Positions 34,138 through 43,056 are shown, numbered from the stretch's first letter. The stretch: 64,000 nt of DNA from Streptomyces sp. TLI_105 (GCF_900105415.1 NZ_FNSM01000001.1:7820001-7884000); one strand, 5' to 3'. Program-made: numbers and translations. The notes: generated from the letters alone by a model not told the origin.

Positions 34138-35313
34138 GTGTACGAGATCGCCGACGTGGAGCAGGCGCTCCGCAGGGCAGCTCCGCACCAGCTGGTGAGC
34201 GTCGTCGAGGACGCCCTGCGGAAGCACTGCGGTGCCCGGCGGGTGGAGCTCCGTCTGGCCGACTACGGACTGAGGACCCTCCAGCCCGTCGAGCGCATGC
34301 CCGGGGCGGCGCCGTCGGTCCCGATCCACGACAGTCCGCAGGGGCGCGCCTTCGGTGCCCAGGAGCCGTACATCACCCGCGGGTCCGACGAGGTCCTGGT
34401 CCACCTTCCCGTCACCGTGCGGGGAGACCGGCTGGGCGTCCTCACCGTCGGGTTGCCGCCGGGGGCCGACGTCGGGGCCGTGCTGCCCGGACTCGGCCAG
34501 GTCTGCGAGGGGCTCGGGCACGAGATCCTGGTGGCCGAGCGGGACACGGACCTGTACGTGCTGGCGCGGCGGGCGACGCGGCTCACCCTCGCGGCCGAGA
34601 TGCAGTGGCAGCTCCTTCCCGGCCGCTCGTGCACCCGTCCCGAGTTCGCCCTCGGCGCCCATCTGGAGCCCGCCTACGCGATCTTCGGGGACAACTACGA
34701 CTGGTCGGTCTCGGCCGGCCGGCTGACCCTGACCGTCACCAACGGCATGGGGGAGGGCATCGAGGCGGCCCTGCTGACGAACCTGGCGATCAACGCGCTC
34801 CGCAACGCCCGCCGGGCGGGTCTGGGCCTCGCGGACCAGGCCGCCCTGGCCGACCAGGCCGTGTACGCGCAGTACCGGGGCAGTGCCTTCGTGTCGGTGC
34901 TCCTCCTGTGCTTCGACCTCGCCACGGGCGAGGTGGAGGCCGTGGACGCGGGTTCGCCCCGTCTGTGGCGGCTGCGGGGGCCTTCCGTCGAGTCCGTCTC
35001 CTTCGAGGCGCAGTTGCCCCTCGGCATGTTCGAGGACTCCCTCTACGTACCCGAGCGGTTCACCGTGCGCCCGGGCGACCGCCTGCTCTTCGGCAGCGAC
35101 GGGGTGTACGACGCCGTCTCGCCCGATGGGGAGAGCTACGGAGAACGGGCGCTGGCCCGCGCGCTCAGCGGGACGCGGCTGCTTCCGCCGACGCACGTGC
35201 CGCAGGCGGTGCTGCGTGAGCTCGCCGCGTACCACGGCGACACCCCGCTGGAGGACGACGCCCTCGTGGTCTGTCTCGACTGGTACGGGACCCCGTCAAC
35301 AGTTGCCGTGTGA
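34138..35313 (+). CDS. PP2C/SpoIIE-family phosphatase-like protein, paralogue 1
   Basis: 391 residues: an N-terminal GAF-like part (VRGDRLGVLTVGLPPGADVG) followed by a SpoIIE-like domain (AEMQWQLLPGRSCTRPEFAL onward). The usual GDWYD and GDVxGHG metal motifs read GDNYDW and TNGMGEGIEAAL, so the second aspartate is absent. SDGVYDAVSP and DDALVVCLDW are kept. A different metal arrangement, weak activity or a binding-only role are all possible; the pattern itself is conserved in a Streptomyces subfamily as I recall it. GTG at 34138, GGGAG nearby. It lies in the same run as the STAS antagonist and has a close paralogue at 36040. Confidence 0.85.
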   Translation: MYEIADVEQALRRAAPHQLVSVVEDALRKHCGARRVELRLADYGLRTLQPVERMPGAAPSVPIHDSPQGRAFGAQEPYITRGSDEVLVHLPVTVRGDRLGVLTVGLPPGADVGAVLPGLGQVCEGLGHEILVAERDTDLYVLARRATRLTLAAEMQWQLLPGRSCTRPEFALGAHLEPAYAIFGDNYDWSVSAGRLTLTVTNGMGEGIEAALLTNLAINALRNARRAGLGLADQAALADQAVYAQYRGSAFVSVLLLCFDLATGEVEAVDAGSPRLWRLRGPSVESVSFEAQLPLGMFEDSLYVPERFTVRPGDRLLFGSDGVYDAVSPDGESYGERALARALSGTRLLPPTHVPQAVLRELAAYHGDTPLEDDALVVCLDWYGTPSTVAV

Positions 35314-35431
35314 CAACTGTATCCTTGGGGCAACACCTGGCTCGTGCCCGGTTGAACGCATCAAGGATGACCGGAGGGTGGCAGTGGGGACATGGAGTGT
35401 GCGGCCGGCCGACGCCGGCGGCGCGCGGGGA

Positions 35432-35944
35432 TCAGGCCGAACTGACGTCCTTCAGCGGCGTGTCAGGGCGTGACGAGCCCGCCGGCGCGCCCTCTCCCAG
35501 TGCCTCCTGGAACCCGGTGAGTCCTCGCAGCAGCGCCTTGCGGCTCGTCGGCGACATGGAGGCGACGACCGCGAGCAGCGCCTCCTCGCGCTGGGCCCGC
35601 AGGTCCCGCAGGTACGCCTTGCCGTGGACGGTCAGGTGCAGCTCCAGCTGCCTCCGGCTCACGGAACTGGGCAGCCGCTGGACGAAACCCAGCGCCTCCA
35701 ACCGGTCGCACATGCGGCTCACCGAAGGCGGCGCGGACCCGAGCAGGTCGCCCAGCGTGCGGAGGCTGATCCCCTCCTCGCGGTCCAGGCTGTACAGCAC
35801 GCGCAGCTGACTCGCCGACACCGGCGTCGGCGACACCATGTCCCGACCGCGCTCCCACAGCACCTCCAGGAGCTCGATGAGCTCCCGGGCGGCCTGAGTC
35901 GTCTGCTGCCGCTCCCGCTGGGACGGGGCGGGGTTGGTGTTCAT
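35432..35944 (-). CDS. MarR-family transcriptional regulator
   Basis: 170-residue winged-helix regulator. Core: VSASQLRVLYSLDREEGISL, RTLGDLLGSAPPSVSRMCDR (recognition helix), LEALGFVQRLPSSVSRRQLE (wing), then LHLTVHGKAYLRDLRAQREE. ATG at 35944 with GAGGAG upstream. It is divergent from the second phosphatase-like gene and inserted between the two paralogues, so it may control them. A possible operator lies in the 95-base gap to the gene at 36040, but I could not define it. Confidence 0.9.
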   Translation of the reverse strand: MNTNPAPSQRERQQTTQAARELIELLEVLWERGRDMVSPTPVSASQLRVLYSLDREEGISLRTLGDLLGSAPPSVSRMCDRLEALGFVQRLPSSVSRRQLELHLTVHGKAYLRDLRAQREEALLAVVASMSPTSRKALLRGLTGFQEALGEGAPAGSSRPDTPLKDVSSA

Positions 35945-36039
35945 GCCTACCGACACTCCTCGGGCGTCCGGGGCCGAGGACGTCGGCCTTCCGACGGACC
36001 GGTCATCTCCACATCTCTCCAGAAGGCGGTACGGATTCG

Positions 36040-37263
36040 GTGGATCGACACGTGACAGTGGAAAGCGCACTGCGCGGGGCGGCACCACACCTCCTCCTGG
36101 ACTCCCTCCGTACCAGTCTCGCGCAGCAGTACGCCGCGTCCTGTGCCGACCTGCTGCTCATCGACTACGGGTTCACGTCGCTGCGCCCCGTGCGGCCCGT
36201 GCAGACGCCCGCCGGGGTGCGGCACGTGCCCGTGGACACGGGGCCCGTCGGTCGCGTCTTCCGCACGCAGCAACCATATCTTTTCCGTGATGACGGGCCC
36301 ACGGCGACCGTTTGCCTTCCCGTCACGGTCCGCGGCGACCGGCTCGGCGTCCTCGTGGTCCTGCTGCCCCCGGACCGCGCCACCCCGGGGACCGTCGAGA
36401 GCCTCGGCCGCGTCGCCGAGACCCTCGGACACGCCCTGCGCGTCGCCGACCGCCACACCGACCTGTACCGCAGCACCCGCAGGACGCGCGCCCTCACCGT
36501 CGCCGGGGAGATGCAGTGGGACACCCTGCCGGGCCGGTCCTGCACCGGTCCGGCGTTCGACCTGCACACCTACTGGGAGCCCGCCTACACCTCGGGAGGG
36601 CACCTCCTGGACTGGAGCGTGACCGAGGACGAGCTGCTCCTGGTCGTCGCCGACGGCGCCGGCCCCGGCACCCCGGCAGCCCTGGTGAGCACCCTCGCCC
36701 TGAACGCGATCCGCAACGCCCGGCGGGCCGGGCTCGACCTGGTGGGGCAGGCCAGCCTCACCGACCAGGCGCTCTACGGTCAGTACCGGGGGAAGAGCCC
36801 GCTCGCCGCCCTCCTGCTGCGCCTCGACCTGACCACCGGCGGGATCGAGGTCGTCGACGCCGGGTCGCCGACGCTCTGGCGGACGCGCGGAACCACGACC
36901 GAGCGCATCGAACTGGACCGCCAACTGCCCCTCGGCATGTTCGAGGACACCGTCTACGCCACGCAGCGCCTGCGCCTCCTGCCCGGCGACCGGCTCGTCT
37001 TCGTCGCCTGCGACCCGGGCGGGCCCCCGCCCGGCGGGCAGAACGAGGCGCTGGACGGTCCCGTCGCCCGCGCCCTGGCGCGGGCCGGCCACCTGAGCTG
37101 CGCGGACGCCCCCAGCGCCGTCGTCCGGGCGCTGCGGGAGACGCCCCGCGACGTACCGGACGCCGTCCTCGTGGTCTGCCTCGACTGGCACGGACCCGAG
37201 GCCGGACGATCAGGTACGGCGACGGACGGGGACGGCGGTCCGCTCCCGCCTTCCTCCCCCTGA
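36040..37263 (+). CDS. PP2C/SpoIIE-family phosphatase-like protein, paralogue 2
   Basis: 407 residues, the same architecture as the gene at 34138 and clearly homologous throughout (TVESALRGAAPHLLLDSLRT versus DVEQALRRAAPHQLVSVVED). GTG at 36040 gives the same N-terminal length as the paralogue, so I prefer it to GTG 36052. Active-site motifs are further altered: GDNYDW becomes GHLLDW, TNGMGEG becomes ADGAGPG, the SDG motif is replaced by ACDPGG, and the final DD pair is PDAVLVVCLDW. Catalysis by the standard two-metal mechanism is doubtful. A role as a competing or sensing protein for STAS antagonists is inference. Confidence 0.83.
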   Translation: MDRHVTVESALRGAAPHLLLDSLRTSLAQQYAASCADLLLIDYGFTSLRPVRPVQTPAGVRHVPVDTGPVGRVFRTQQPYLFRDDGPTATVCLPVTVRGDRLGVLVVLLPPDRATPGTVESLGRVAETLGHALRVADRHTDLYRSTRRTRALTVAGEMQWDTLPGRSCTGPAFDLHTYWEPAYTSGGHLLDWSVTEDELLLVVADGAGPGTPAALVSTLALNAIRNARRAGLDLVGQASLTDQALYGQYRGKSPLAALLLRLDLTTGGIEVVDAGSPTLWRTRGTTTERIELDRQLPLGMFEDTVYATQRLRLLPGDRLVFVACDPGGPPPGGQNEALDGPVARALARAGHLSCADAPSAVVRALRETPRDVPDAVLVVCLDWHGPEAGRSGTATDGDGGPLPPSSP

Positions 37264-37381
37264 CACCACGGCGGTGGGCGTGATCCCCGATGCGGGCGGT
37301 GTGGAAACCGTGAAGAGGGGAAAGGCGGAGTACGAGGTGCCCAGCGCGCCCGCCCATCCGTACGAGGGGAGTGCCAGGGCC

Positions 37382-37846
37382 ATGACGGACGCCATCACCG
37401 CGGAGCGTGCCACACCGGAGCCCCTGCTGTCCGCGAGTGTCGTGTTCGACAACGCCGCCGACGGCGGAGCGATCGGGTCCGCCCGCGCCTTCACCGCCGA
37501 CTTCCTCGCGGCCGCGCCGGCCGTCCGGCGGGAACCGGTGACGCGGGACCGTGTCGACCTGGCGAAGCTGGTGGTCAGCGAACTGGTGACCAACGCCGTC
37601 CGGCACACGTCCGGCCCCTGCCGACTGCTCCTCGAGCTGCGCCAGGACGCCCTGGAGATCTCGGTGTTCGACCGCGCGGCGGCCGCCCCCGTACCCCGCG
37701 GACACGACCCGCGCCGCATCGGACAGCACGGCGTCGAGATCGTCATCGCGGTCTGCGAGAGCGTGACCGTGGAGCCGGAGCCGGAGGGCAAGCGGGTCCG
37801 CGCACGCCTCTCCCTCGTGCCGGCGGACGCCGAGGCGGGAGTCTGA
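37382..37846 (+). CDS. RsbW-like ATP-binding anti-sigma regulator
   Basis: 154-residue HATPase_c serine-kinase-type protein. N box in LVVSELVTNAVRHTSGPCRL, then LRQDALEISVFDRAAAAPVP and the glycine-rich ATP lid region RRIGQHGVEIVIAVCESVTV. In partner switching such proteins bind either a sigma factor or a STAS antagonist. The start is uncertain: ATG at 37382 has GGGGAG ten bases upstream and gives the usual length; in-frame GTGs at 37274/37280 would add about 35 residues. It follows the phosphatase paralogue on the same strand by 118 bases. Confidence 0.82.
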   Translation: MTDAITAERATPEPLLSASVVFDNAADGGAIGSARAFTADFLAAAPAVRREPVTRDRVDLAKLVVSELVTNAVRHTSGPCRLLLELRQDALEISVFDRAAAAPVPRGHDPRRIGQHGVEIVIAVCESVTVEPEPEGKRVRARLSLVPADAEAGV

Positions 37847-37928
37847 CAGCCGGCGTGCCCGCTCGGGCGCACCTCCTGTCGGACTCCCGTCTCGGCGGGA
37901 AGCGGCCCCCGGGGACGCCGGCCGGACC

Positions 37929-38207
37929 TCAGCGCCGCTCGTCGGACGTGCGGCGCCACCGCCGCCGGAGGGAACGGCGCTCGTTCTCGGTGAGGCCGCC
38001 CCACACTCCCGTCACCTGACGGGAGTCGTCCATGGCCCAGCGCAGGCACTCCGCCCGCACCGGACAGTGCCGACAGACCTCCTTGGCCTCGTCGGCCTGG
38101 ACGAGCGCGGAGGGGCCGACCCCCACGGGGAAGAACAGATCGGGGTCCACCTCGCGGCAGGCCGCCGCCGCCCGCCAGTCGTCCATGTGGCCCTCCGGGG
38201 TGTCCAT
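37929..38207 (-). CDS. WhiB-family (Wbl) iron-sulfur regulator
   Basis: 92 residues. The four iron-sulfur cysteines are Cys17 (AAACREVDPDLFFP), Cys45, Cys48 and Cys54 (VCRHCPVRAEC), followed by the turn motif GVWGGLTENERR and the basic DNA-binding tail SLRRRWRRTSDERR. It would carry a 4Fe-4S cluster and act with a sigma factor at promoters. ATG at 38207 behind AGGAGG. Subgroup not assigned. Divergent from the DUF1206 gene and convergent with the RsbW-like gene, inside the stress island. Confidence 0.93.
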   Translation of the reverse strand: MDTPEGHMDDWRAAAACREVDPDLFFPVGVGPSALVQADEAKEVCRHCPVRAECLRWAMDDSRQVTGVWGGLTENERRSLRRRWRRTSDERR

Positions 38208-38340
38208 GTGATCCTCCTGGTGAATGCGTCGGTACTCGTCTTTGTTCGCCTCACCGCCCGTCCGCGACCGAAACCGCCCGGCGGTGATTCGTCCGGCACG
38301 GACAGGGCAACCGGAGGTCGACCGAGAGGAGCGAGTCGAC

Positions 38341-39171
38341 ATGACCACAGCGAAGGCGCACGTGTCCGGGACGGGGAGAGCGGTCCGCGGCGAGGCCGTA
38401 CGGGCAGGCGCCCGGGCCGGTTTGGCGGCGAGGGGCGCGCTGTACCTGCTCGTCGGAGCCCTGGCCGTACGCATCGGTCTGACGGGGACGGGCGAACAGG
38501 CCGACCGGGGAGGAGCCGTCGCGCACATCGCGGCCACTCCCTTCGGCGCCGTCCTCCTCTGGGCCCTGGGCATCGGCCTTGCGGGGATGGCGGCGTGGCG
38601 CCTGTCGGAGGCGGTCCTCGGAGCGGCCGGCCCCAAGGGGGACAAGGCGTACCGACGCGCCCTGTCCGCCGGCCGCTGCGTCTTCTACGCCGGCTCCGCC
38701 TTCCTCGTCCTCTCCTTCGCGATGGGCGAGCGGGGGAGCGGCGAGGGCTCGACCGACCGGCAGAGCCGGGACCTCACTGCCCGCCTGCTCGAACTCCCGG
38801 GCGGCCGCTGGTGGGTCGGCGCGGTCGCCGTCGGCGTGCTGGCGGCCGGGCTGTGGATCGCGGGCAGGGCGGTCCTGCGGAAGTACCGGGACCATCTGGC
38901 ATGGGGGCGCCTGACGACGTACCAGCGCCGCTTCATGGACGTGACCGGCGTGGCCGGCGGCATCGGGCGCGGTCTCGTCCTCGCCGCACTCGGGCTCTCC
39001 GGCGTGCGGGCGGCGACGGCGTTCGACCCGAGCCGGGCCAAGGGCATGGACGACGCGATCCGTTCGTTCGCACAGGCCCCGGCAGGTCCCTGGTTGCTGC
39101 TCACCGTGGCCGTCGGTCTCGTGCTCTTCGGAGCCTTCTCCTTCGGCGAGGCGAAGTGGCGCGCGCTCTGA
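38341..39171 (+). CDS. DUF1206 six-helix membrane protein
   Basis: 276 residues in three repeats of two membrane helices, the DUF1206 layout: ARAGLAARGALYLLVGALAV, SAGRCVFYAGSAFLVLSFAM and VAGGIGRGLVLAALGLSGVR each begin a repeat. ATG at 38341 with GAGGAG nine bases upstream. Function unknown; the family is frequent in Actinobacteria and Cyanobacteria. Its place beside wbl, anti-sigma and sigma genes hints at an envelope-stress role, which is inference. Confidence 0.9.
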   Translation: MTTAKAHVSGTGRAVRGEAVRAGARAGLAARGALYLLVGALAVRIGLTGTGEQADRGGAVAHIAATPFGAVLLWALGIGLAGMAAWRLSEAVLGAAGPKGDKAYRRALSAGRCVFYAGSAFLVLSFAMGERGSGEGSTDRQSRDLTARLLELPGGRWWVGAVAVGVLAAGLWIAGRAVLRKYRDHLAWGRLTTYQRRFMDVTGVAGGIGRGLVLAALGLSGVRAATAFDPSRAKGMDDAIRSFAQAPAGPWLLLTVAVGLVLFGAFSFGEAKWRAL

Positions 39172-39246
39172 GCCCGTTCCGTCTCGTACGAGAGCCCTGC
39201 GTCCCGGTCCCGCAGGGCACGGAGGAGCACCACGACGGCGAGGCCC

Positions 39247-39669
39247 TCAGGAAGGCCGGCGGGGCGAGGGCGGCCGGAAGCAGGCGGTGACGTCCTTGCC
39301 CCGGGGGCAGGGACGGGCCTGCCAGTCGTCGGCGAGGGCGTCGATCAGGAGCAGGCCGCGCCCGCCCAGGGCACCGTCGTCGGGGCGGCGCTGCTCGGGC
39401 ACATGGGACGACGCGTCGTGCACGGTCACGTGCAGACACTTCTCGTCCCACGTCAGGATGAGCTGCGCGTCGCTGTGGGCGTGGACGTGGGCGTTGGTGA
39501 CCAGCTCGGAGACGGCCAGCACGACGGAGTCCACCAGGTCCGGCGCCGTACGGTCCCAGCCGAGGGCCACCAGGTGCTCACGCGTCCAGTCCCGCGCCGT
39601 CTTCACGCCGCTGCTGACGGGCAGCGTCCGCGCCCATCCGACAGCTCTCAGTGAGGGATCCTGCGCCAT
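39247..39669 (-). CDS. RsbW-like ATP-binding regulator, divergent from the sigma gene
   Basis: 140-residue HATPase_c protein of the anti-sigma type. It has the N box VSELVTNAHVHAHSDAQLIL, EKCLHVTVHDASSHVPEQRR and the lid GALGGRGLLLIDALADDWQA. ATG at 39669 with GGAGG six bases upstream. It is transcribed away from the SigB-type gene, with 252 bases between the starts. It is a candidate partner for that sigma factor, together with the homologue at 37382; sequence alone cannot say which binds it. Confidence 0.88.
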   Translation of the reverse strand: MAQDPSLRAVGWARTLPVSSGVKTARDWTREHLVALGWDRTAPDLVDSVVLAVSELVTNAHVHAHSDAQLILTWDEKCLHVTVHDASSHVPEQRRPDDGALGGRGLLLIDALADDWQARPCPRGKDVTACFRPPSPRRPS

Positions 39670-39839
39670 GTCTCTCCTCCGCTCGGCCACGCTGCACGTT
39701 CCGTCTGCCCTGCCCCTCGGCGCAGGAACCCGGAAGCCGACGATTCGGCACGACCCGGGCACGACAGCTGCAACGGGGCGTACGGCGGCCGCTGTTGACG
39801 GTCCCGTACGCCCGGTACGTACCTCCCGGAAAGAAATTG

Positions 39840-39864
39840 GCATGGACTTGCATCGTCCGGGTAG
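39840..39864 (+). promoter_or_regulatory. Candidate SigB-type promoter of the sigma factor gene
   Basis: GCAT (39840-39843), 15-base spacer, GGGTAG (39859-39864). It lies about 58 bases before the GTG start of the SigB-like gene, suggesting positive autoregulation. Confidence 0.5.
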
Positions 39865-39921
39865 GCGAGCTGCCATCGGGCCACGAATCCGGGTTCGGGA
39901 CGAGGATGAGAGGGGAATGGT

Positions 39922-40776
39922 GTGACGGTCACCACGATGTCGACCACGGGCGTTGAGGTCGGGACGGGGGCACTGCCGGCGGTCCCGGACCCGCTGGCGG
40001 TCGCGCCGAAGGACGCGCGCGCCCTGTCGAAGGTCTTCTTCCAGCAGCTCACGGTGCTGGAGGAGGGGACCCACGAGTACCAGTACGCGCGCAACACCCT
40101 CATCGAGATGAACATGAGCCTGGTCCGCTACGCGGCCGGGCGGTTCCGTCACCGCGCCGACGAGATGGAGGACATCGTCCAGGTCGGCATGATCGGCCTG
40201 ATCAAGGCGATCGACCGCTTCGAGCTCTCCCGGGAGGTCGAGTTCACCACGTTCGCCGTCCCCTACATCGTCGGCGAGATCAAGAGGTTCTTCCGGGACA
40301 CCTCCTGGGCGGTCCACGTGCCCCGCCGCCTGCAGGAGGCCCGCGTGGAACTGGCCAAGGCGACCGAAGAACTGAGCACGCGCCTGGGCCGGATGCCGAC
40401 GGTCAAGGAACTGGCCGAGCTGATGAGCCTCACGGAGGAAGAGGTCACCGAGGCGCGGCTGGCCTCCAACGGCTACAACTCCTCCTCGCTCGACGCCGCG
40501 CTGAGCGGCGAGGACGAGAGCAGGGACGCGTCTCTGGCCGACTACATCGGCAGCGAGGACCCCGCCATGGAGCTGGTGGAGGACTTCCATGCCCTCGCCC
40601 CGCTCCTCGACGAGCTCGACGACCGCGACCGGCGGATCATCCACTTGCGGTTCGTCGAAGAACTCACCCAGGCCCAGATCGGGGAACGACTGGGCTGCTC
40701 CCAGATGCACGTCTCCCGCCTGCTCTCGCGCACGCTGAACCGCCTGCGTGAGGGCATGCTCGCCGACAGCAGCTGA
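39922..40776 (+). CDS. SigB/SigF-type stress sigma factor
   Basis: 284-residue group 3 sigma factor of the Streptomyces SigB/SigF family. Region 2: YARNTLIEMNMSLVRYAAGR, ADEMEDIVQVGMIGLIKAID, EFTTFAVPYIVGEIKRFFRD. Region 3: VHVPRRLQEARVELAKATEE. Region 4: DRRIIHLRFVEELTQAQIGE and LGCSQMHVSRLLSRTLNRLR (helix-turn-helix). GTG at 39922 has AGGGG six bases upstream. The island before it encodes the phosphatases, antagonist and anti-sigma candidates expected to control it. A SigB-type promoter candidate lies in its own leader. A terminator hairpin follows. Confidence 0.93.
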   Translation: MTVTTMSTTGVEVGTGALPAVPDPLAVAPKDARALSKVFFQQLTVLEEGTHEYQYARNTLIEMNMSLVRYAAGRFRHRADEMEDIVQVGMIGLIKAIDRFELSREVEFTTFAVPYIVGEIKRFFRDTSWAVHVPRRLQEARVELAKATEELSTRLGRMPTVKELAELMSLTEEEVTEARLASNGYNSSSLDAALSGEDESRDASLADYIGSEDPAMELVEDFHALAPLLDELDDRDRRIIHLRFVEELTQAQIGERLGCSQMHVSRLLSRTLNRLREGMLADSS

Positions 40777-40793
40777 TCCGGCGCCCCACGGGA

Positions 40794-40833
40794 ACCGGCC
40801 TGGACCGGGGAACTCGCCCCGGGCCAGGCCGGT
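40794..40833. terminator. Terminator after the sigma factor gene
   Basis: ACCGGCCTGG (40794-40803) pairs with 40824-40833, and an inner stem CCGGGG/CCCCGG continues it with one mismatch. A second short hairpin, GAACCCCT-TGA-AGGGGTTC (40850-40868), abuts the stop codon of the convergent DUF4246 gene. Confidence 0.7.
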
Positions 40834-40866
40834 CACGCCCTCCTGACCCGAACCCCTTGAAGGGGT

Positions 40867-42375
40867 TCAGTGCTCGCAGAGGGAGAATTCTCGCTCGTAG
40901 AGCTGCTCGTTGTGTTCGTCGACGAAGAACTTGCGTTCCTGCATGAGCTGTTCGCGGTACTCCTTGGCCTGCTCGAGCGTCATGGTCGAGGTGTCGGACC
41001 ACGGCTGTTGCGGCGGCACGTCGGAGGTCGAGACGATCTTCTCCGACGGGTCGACCAGGAAGAACGCGAGAATCTTGCGATGCCCCGGGCGAGTGGGACC
41101 CGCCAGGCGGAACGAGCCGACGCGGTGTTGCAGGACGTTCGGGAACGCCAGGCAGCGGCCCGCCGGGGTCGATGCCGACCCCAGCACCTGGTTCAGCGCG
41201 TCTTCGTCCTCCAGGCCGTAGACCTCACGCAGACCGTTGTCGTCGTTCTGCTCGTAGTCCGGGTCGTCGAGTGCCGCCCGGAAACTCAGCCGGCTTTCGG
41301 TGATGTTCTCGCTGTCCCAGTAGTAGATGCCGGTCGAGACGATCCGCTCGTTCAGCATCCCCTCGACATGCCAGGAACCGCCGGCGTACTCGGGCTTCTC
41401 CGGGGTGAGATGAATGGTGGCGAGCTTGACGATGACCTGGAGACGGCGGCCGCGCAGGTCGACCCGGGCGGATTCCTCGGGAATCTCGGGCGGGGTGAAG
41501 ACCGGGGCGTCCGGGACGACCGGGCGACGGTTCTCCCACCAGTCGTCCTGGGCCGCTTCCCACGCACGGCAGGCTTCGGCGTGGGCCTCGTCATCACTGT
41601 AGGAGGACCGGTCCGGATACACCGGCTCCGAGTCGTACCACCCGTAAGGATCGGCCTCGATCCGCAGGGGCCGCGGACGGCGCAGATCGGTGAGCACGTT
41701 CTCCAGCAGCGGACGCATGACCGCGAACAAGTCCGGCAGGACGGAGGCCAGTTCGTGATGGGCCTCGGGATGGACGTTGTTGACGTACGAACGGAAGGCG
41801 ACCTCGCCGTCGTCACTGACGTCGACGTCCGTGGGCAGCCACTGGAACTTCTCCGAGAACTCGTACTTCGAGTAGTGGTTCGTCGGGTTCTCCCACGCCC
41901 GCTCGGGCGCGCCGCTCACCTCCCTCACCAGGCAGAACAGTGAGGGATGGACCAGATCCAGTACCTGGCCGTCGGATCCGGGGTGCCAGTCCAGTTCTGC
42001 TTCGGGAACCTCTTCCAGAACCCGGACCGCCTCGCGCAGCCGGGACCTGAGCTTGTCGTCGACCAGCGTGTCCGACTGCCACACCCCGTCGACGGCGGAC
42101 ACCTCGACGCCGGTCCGCCCGTCCCGCAGCGCGGCGTAATGCGCGAGTTCGGCCAGCACATAACGAACCTGCGCTTCGGTGAGACCCTGGGCGACCGCTT
42201 CCCGCGTCCACCTGGCGACGATGTCGGCATCGTTCATCTTGTCGAACCATCCCGGCTTCGCCCGAATGTGTGAGCTGCACTGCATCATCTGAAGTTCCCG
42301 CAGCGTCCGGGGCGTCGCGAACGACAGGGAACGGGAAGCGTGAAAGGGCAGCGGGAAAGCGGACAGGCCGGTCAA
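40867..42375 (-). CDS. DUF4246 family protein, candidate Fe(II)/2-oxoglutarate oxygenase fold
   Basis: 502 residues, all of DUF4246 type and cytosolic. The C-terminal half has a pattern like a double-stranded beta-helix oxygenase: GGSWHVEGMLNERIVSTGIY (His with a nearby acidic residue), CLAFPNVLQHRVGSFRLAGP (second His and an Arg) and PGHRKILAFFLVDPSEKIVS. The N-terminal half is helical (WFDKMNDADIVARWTREAVA, VLAELAHYAALRDG). The start is TTG at 42375 with GGGAGG ten bases away; MMQCSSHIRAKPGWF, about 29 codons in, is an alternative. The oxygenase idea is inference from residue pattern; no reaction is known. Flanked by a terminator and a decayed region. Confidence 0.75.
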   Translation of the reverse strand: MTGLSAFPLPFHASRSLSFATPRTLRELQMMQCSSHIRAKPGWFDKMNDADIVARWTREAVAQGLTEAQVRYVLAELAHYAALRDGRTGVEVSAVDGVWQSDTLVDDKLRSRLREAVRVLEEVPEAELDWHPGSDGQVLDLVHPSLFCLVREVSGAPERAWENPTNHYSKYEFSEKFQWLPTDVDVSDDGEVAFRSYVNNVHPEAHHELASVLPDLFAVMRPLLENVLTDLRRPRPLRIEADPYGWYDSEPVYPDRSSYSDDEAHAEACRAWEAAQDDWWENRRPVVPDAPVFTPPEIPEESARVDLRGRRLQVIVKLATIHLTPEKPEYAGGSWHVEGMLNERIVSTGIYYWDSENITESRLSFRAALDDPDYEQNDDNGLREVYGLEDEDALNQVLGSASTPAGRCLAFPNVLQHRVGSFRLAGPTRPGHRKILAFFLVDPSEKIVSTSDVPPQQPWSDTSTMTLEQAKEYREQLMQERKFFVDEHNEQLYEREFSLCEH

Positions 42376-42720
42376 TTCTCTTGATCCTCCCGGTCGGTGT
42401 GCGGTGGCGGGAAGGATACTTCAGCGGACTGACACCCCAGCCGTGGTCCCTGCCGTCATCGCTGGGCGGTGTGAGCAGACGTGTCGCAGACTTCCTGCAC
42501 GGTCTGCTCACCTCTGGACCTGCCCGCACCGGCGATCCCGCCGACCCCGTAGGGCTACGTGACGGCGCACTGCCTCGGGTTCATCGGCAGCGGTTCAGAT
42601 GAAACGGCGAGTCGGTCGGGTGGAAGGCGAGGGCCGGGGCATTTCCGATGAGCTGGAGGGGGAGCGGGGGCACCGGCCGGCGAACAGCTTGAACCGGGGG
42701 AAGACGGGGAGGGGCTGGGG

Positions 42721-42924
42721 TCAGGAGTGCTCTTCACGGACGCCGGTCCCGACGGTGATGTCGACCAGGTCCGGGTTCGTGGCGTTGGGCTGGTGCGCGG
42801 CGACCGTGGTGTCCACGAGGACGTATCCGACCGGGAAGCTCCGCTCCCAGACCGCATGTTCTCGGACCTGCACCCGACCCCCAGCGTTGCAACGACCTCG
42901 TGTTCGGCCACGATACGTCGGCAA
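42721..42924 (-). pseudogene. Coding-like fragment of unknown origin
   Basis: The final 50 residues before the stop look like real protein: VREHAVWERSFPVGYVLVDT and VAAHQPNATNPDLVDITVGT, ending GVREEHS. The upstream part of the same frame loses coding character, and no start with a ribosome site was found. Probably the 3' remnant of a gene. I do not recognise the family. Confidence 0.4.
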
Positions 42925-42975
42925 GGCTGTCGGGACGGGCCGCTGCCTGCTCGTACCGGCCTCGGCCCGGCGCGA

Positions 42976-43056
42976 TCAGGCCGGCACGGGAGGCTTGTCC
43001 GTCGTGACGGCCGGGCGTGCGGTTTCGATGATGCTCCAGAACGCGTCGATGTCCAT
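42976..43056 (-). pseudogene. Truncated DUF4240-type N-terminus
   Basis: Reads MDIDAFWSIIETARPAV and stops after 26 codons (TGA at 42976-42978). This is the typical opening of DUF4240 proteins, which normally run well over 100 residues. The following sequence does not resume the family in any frame I could see. Confidence 0.55.
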
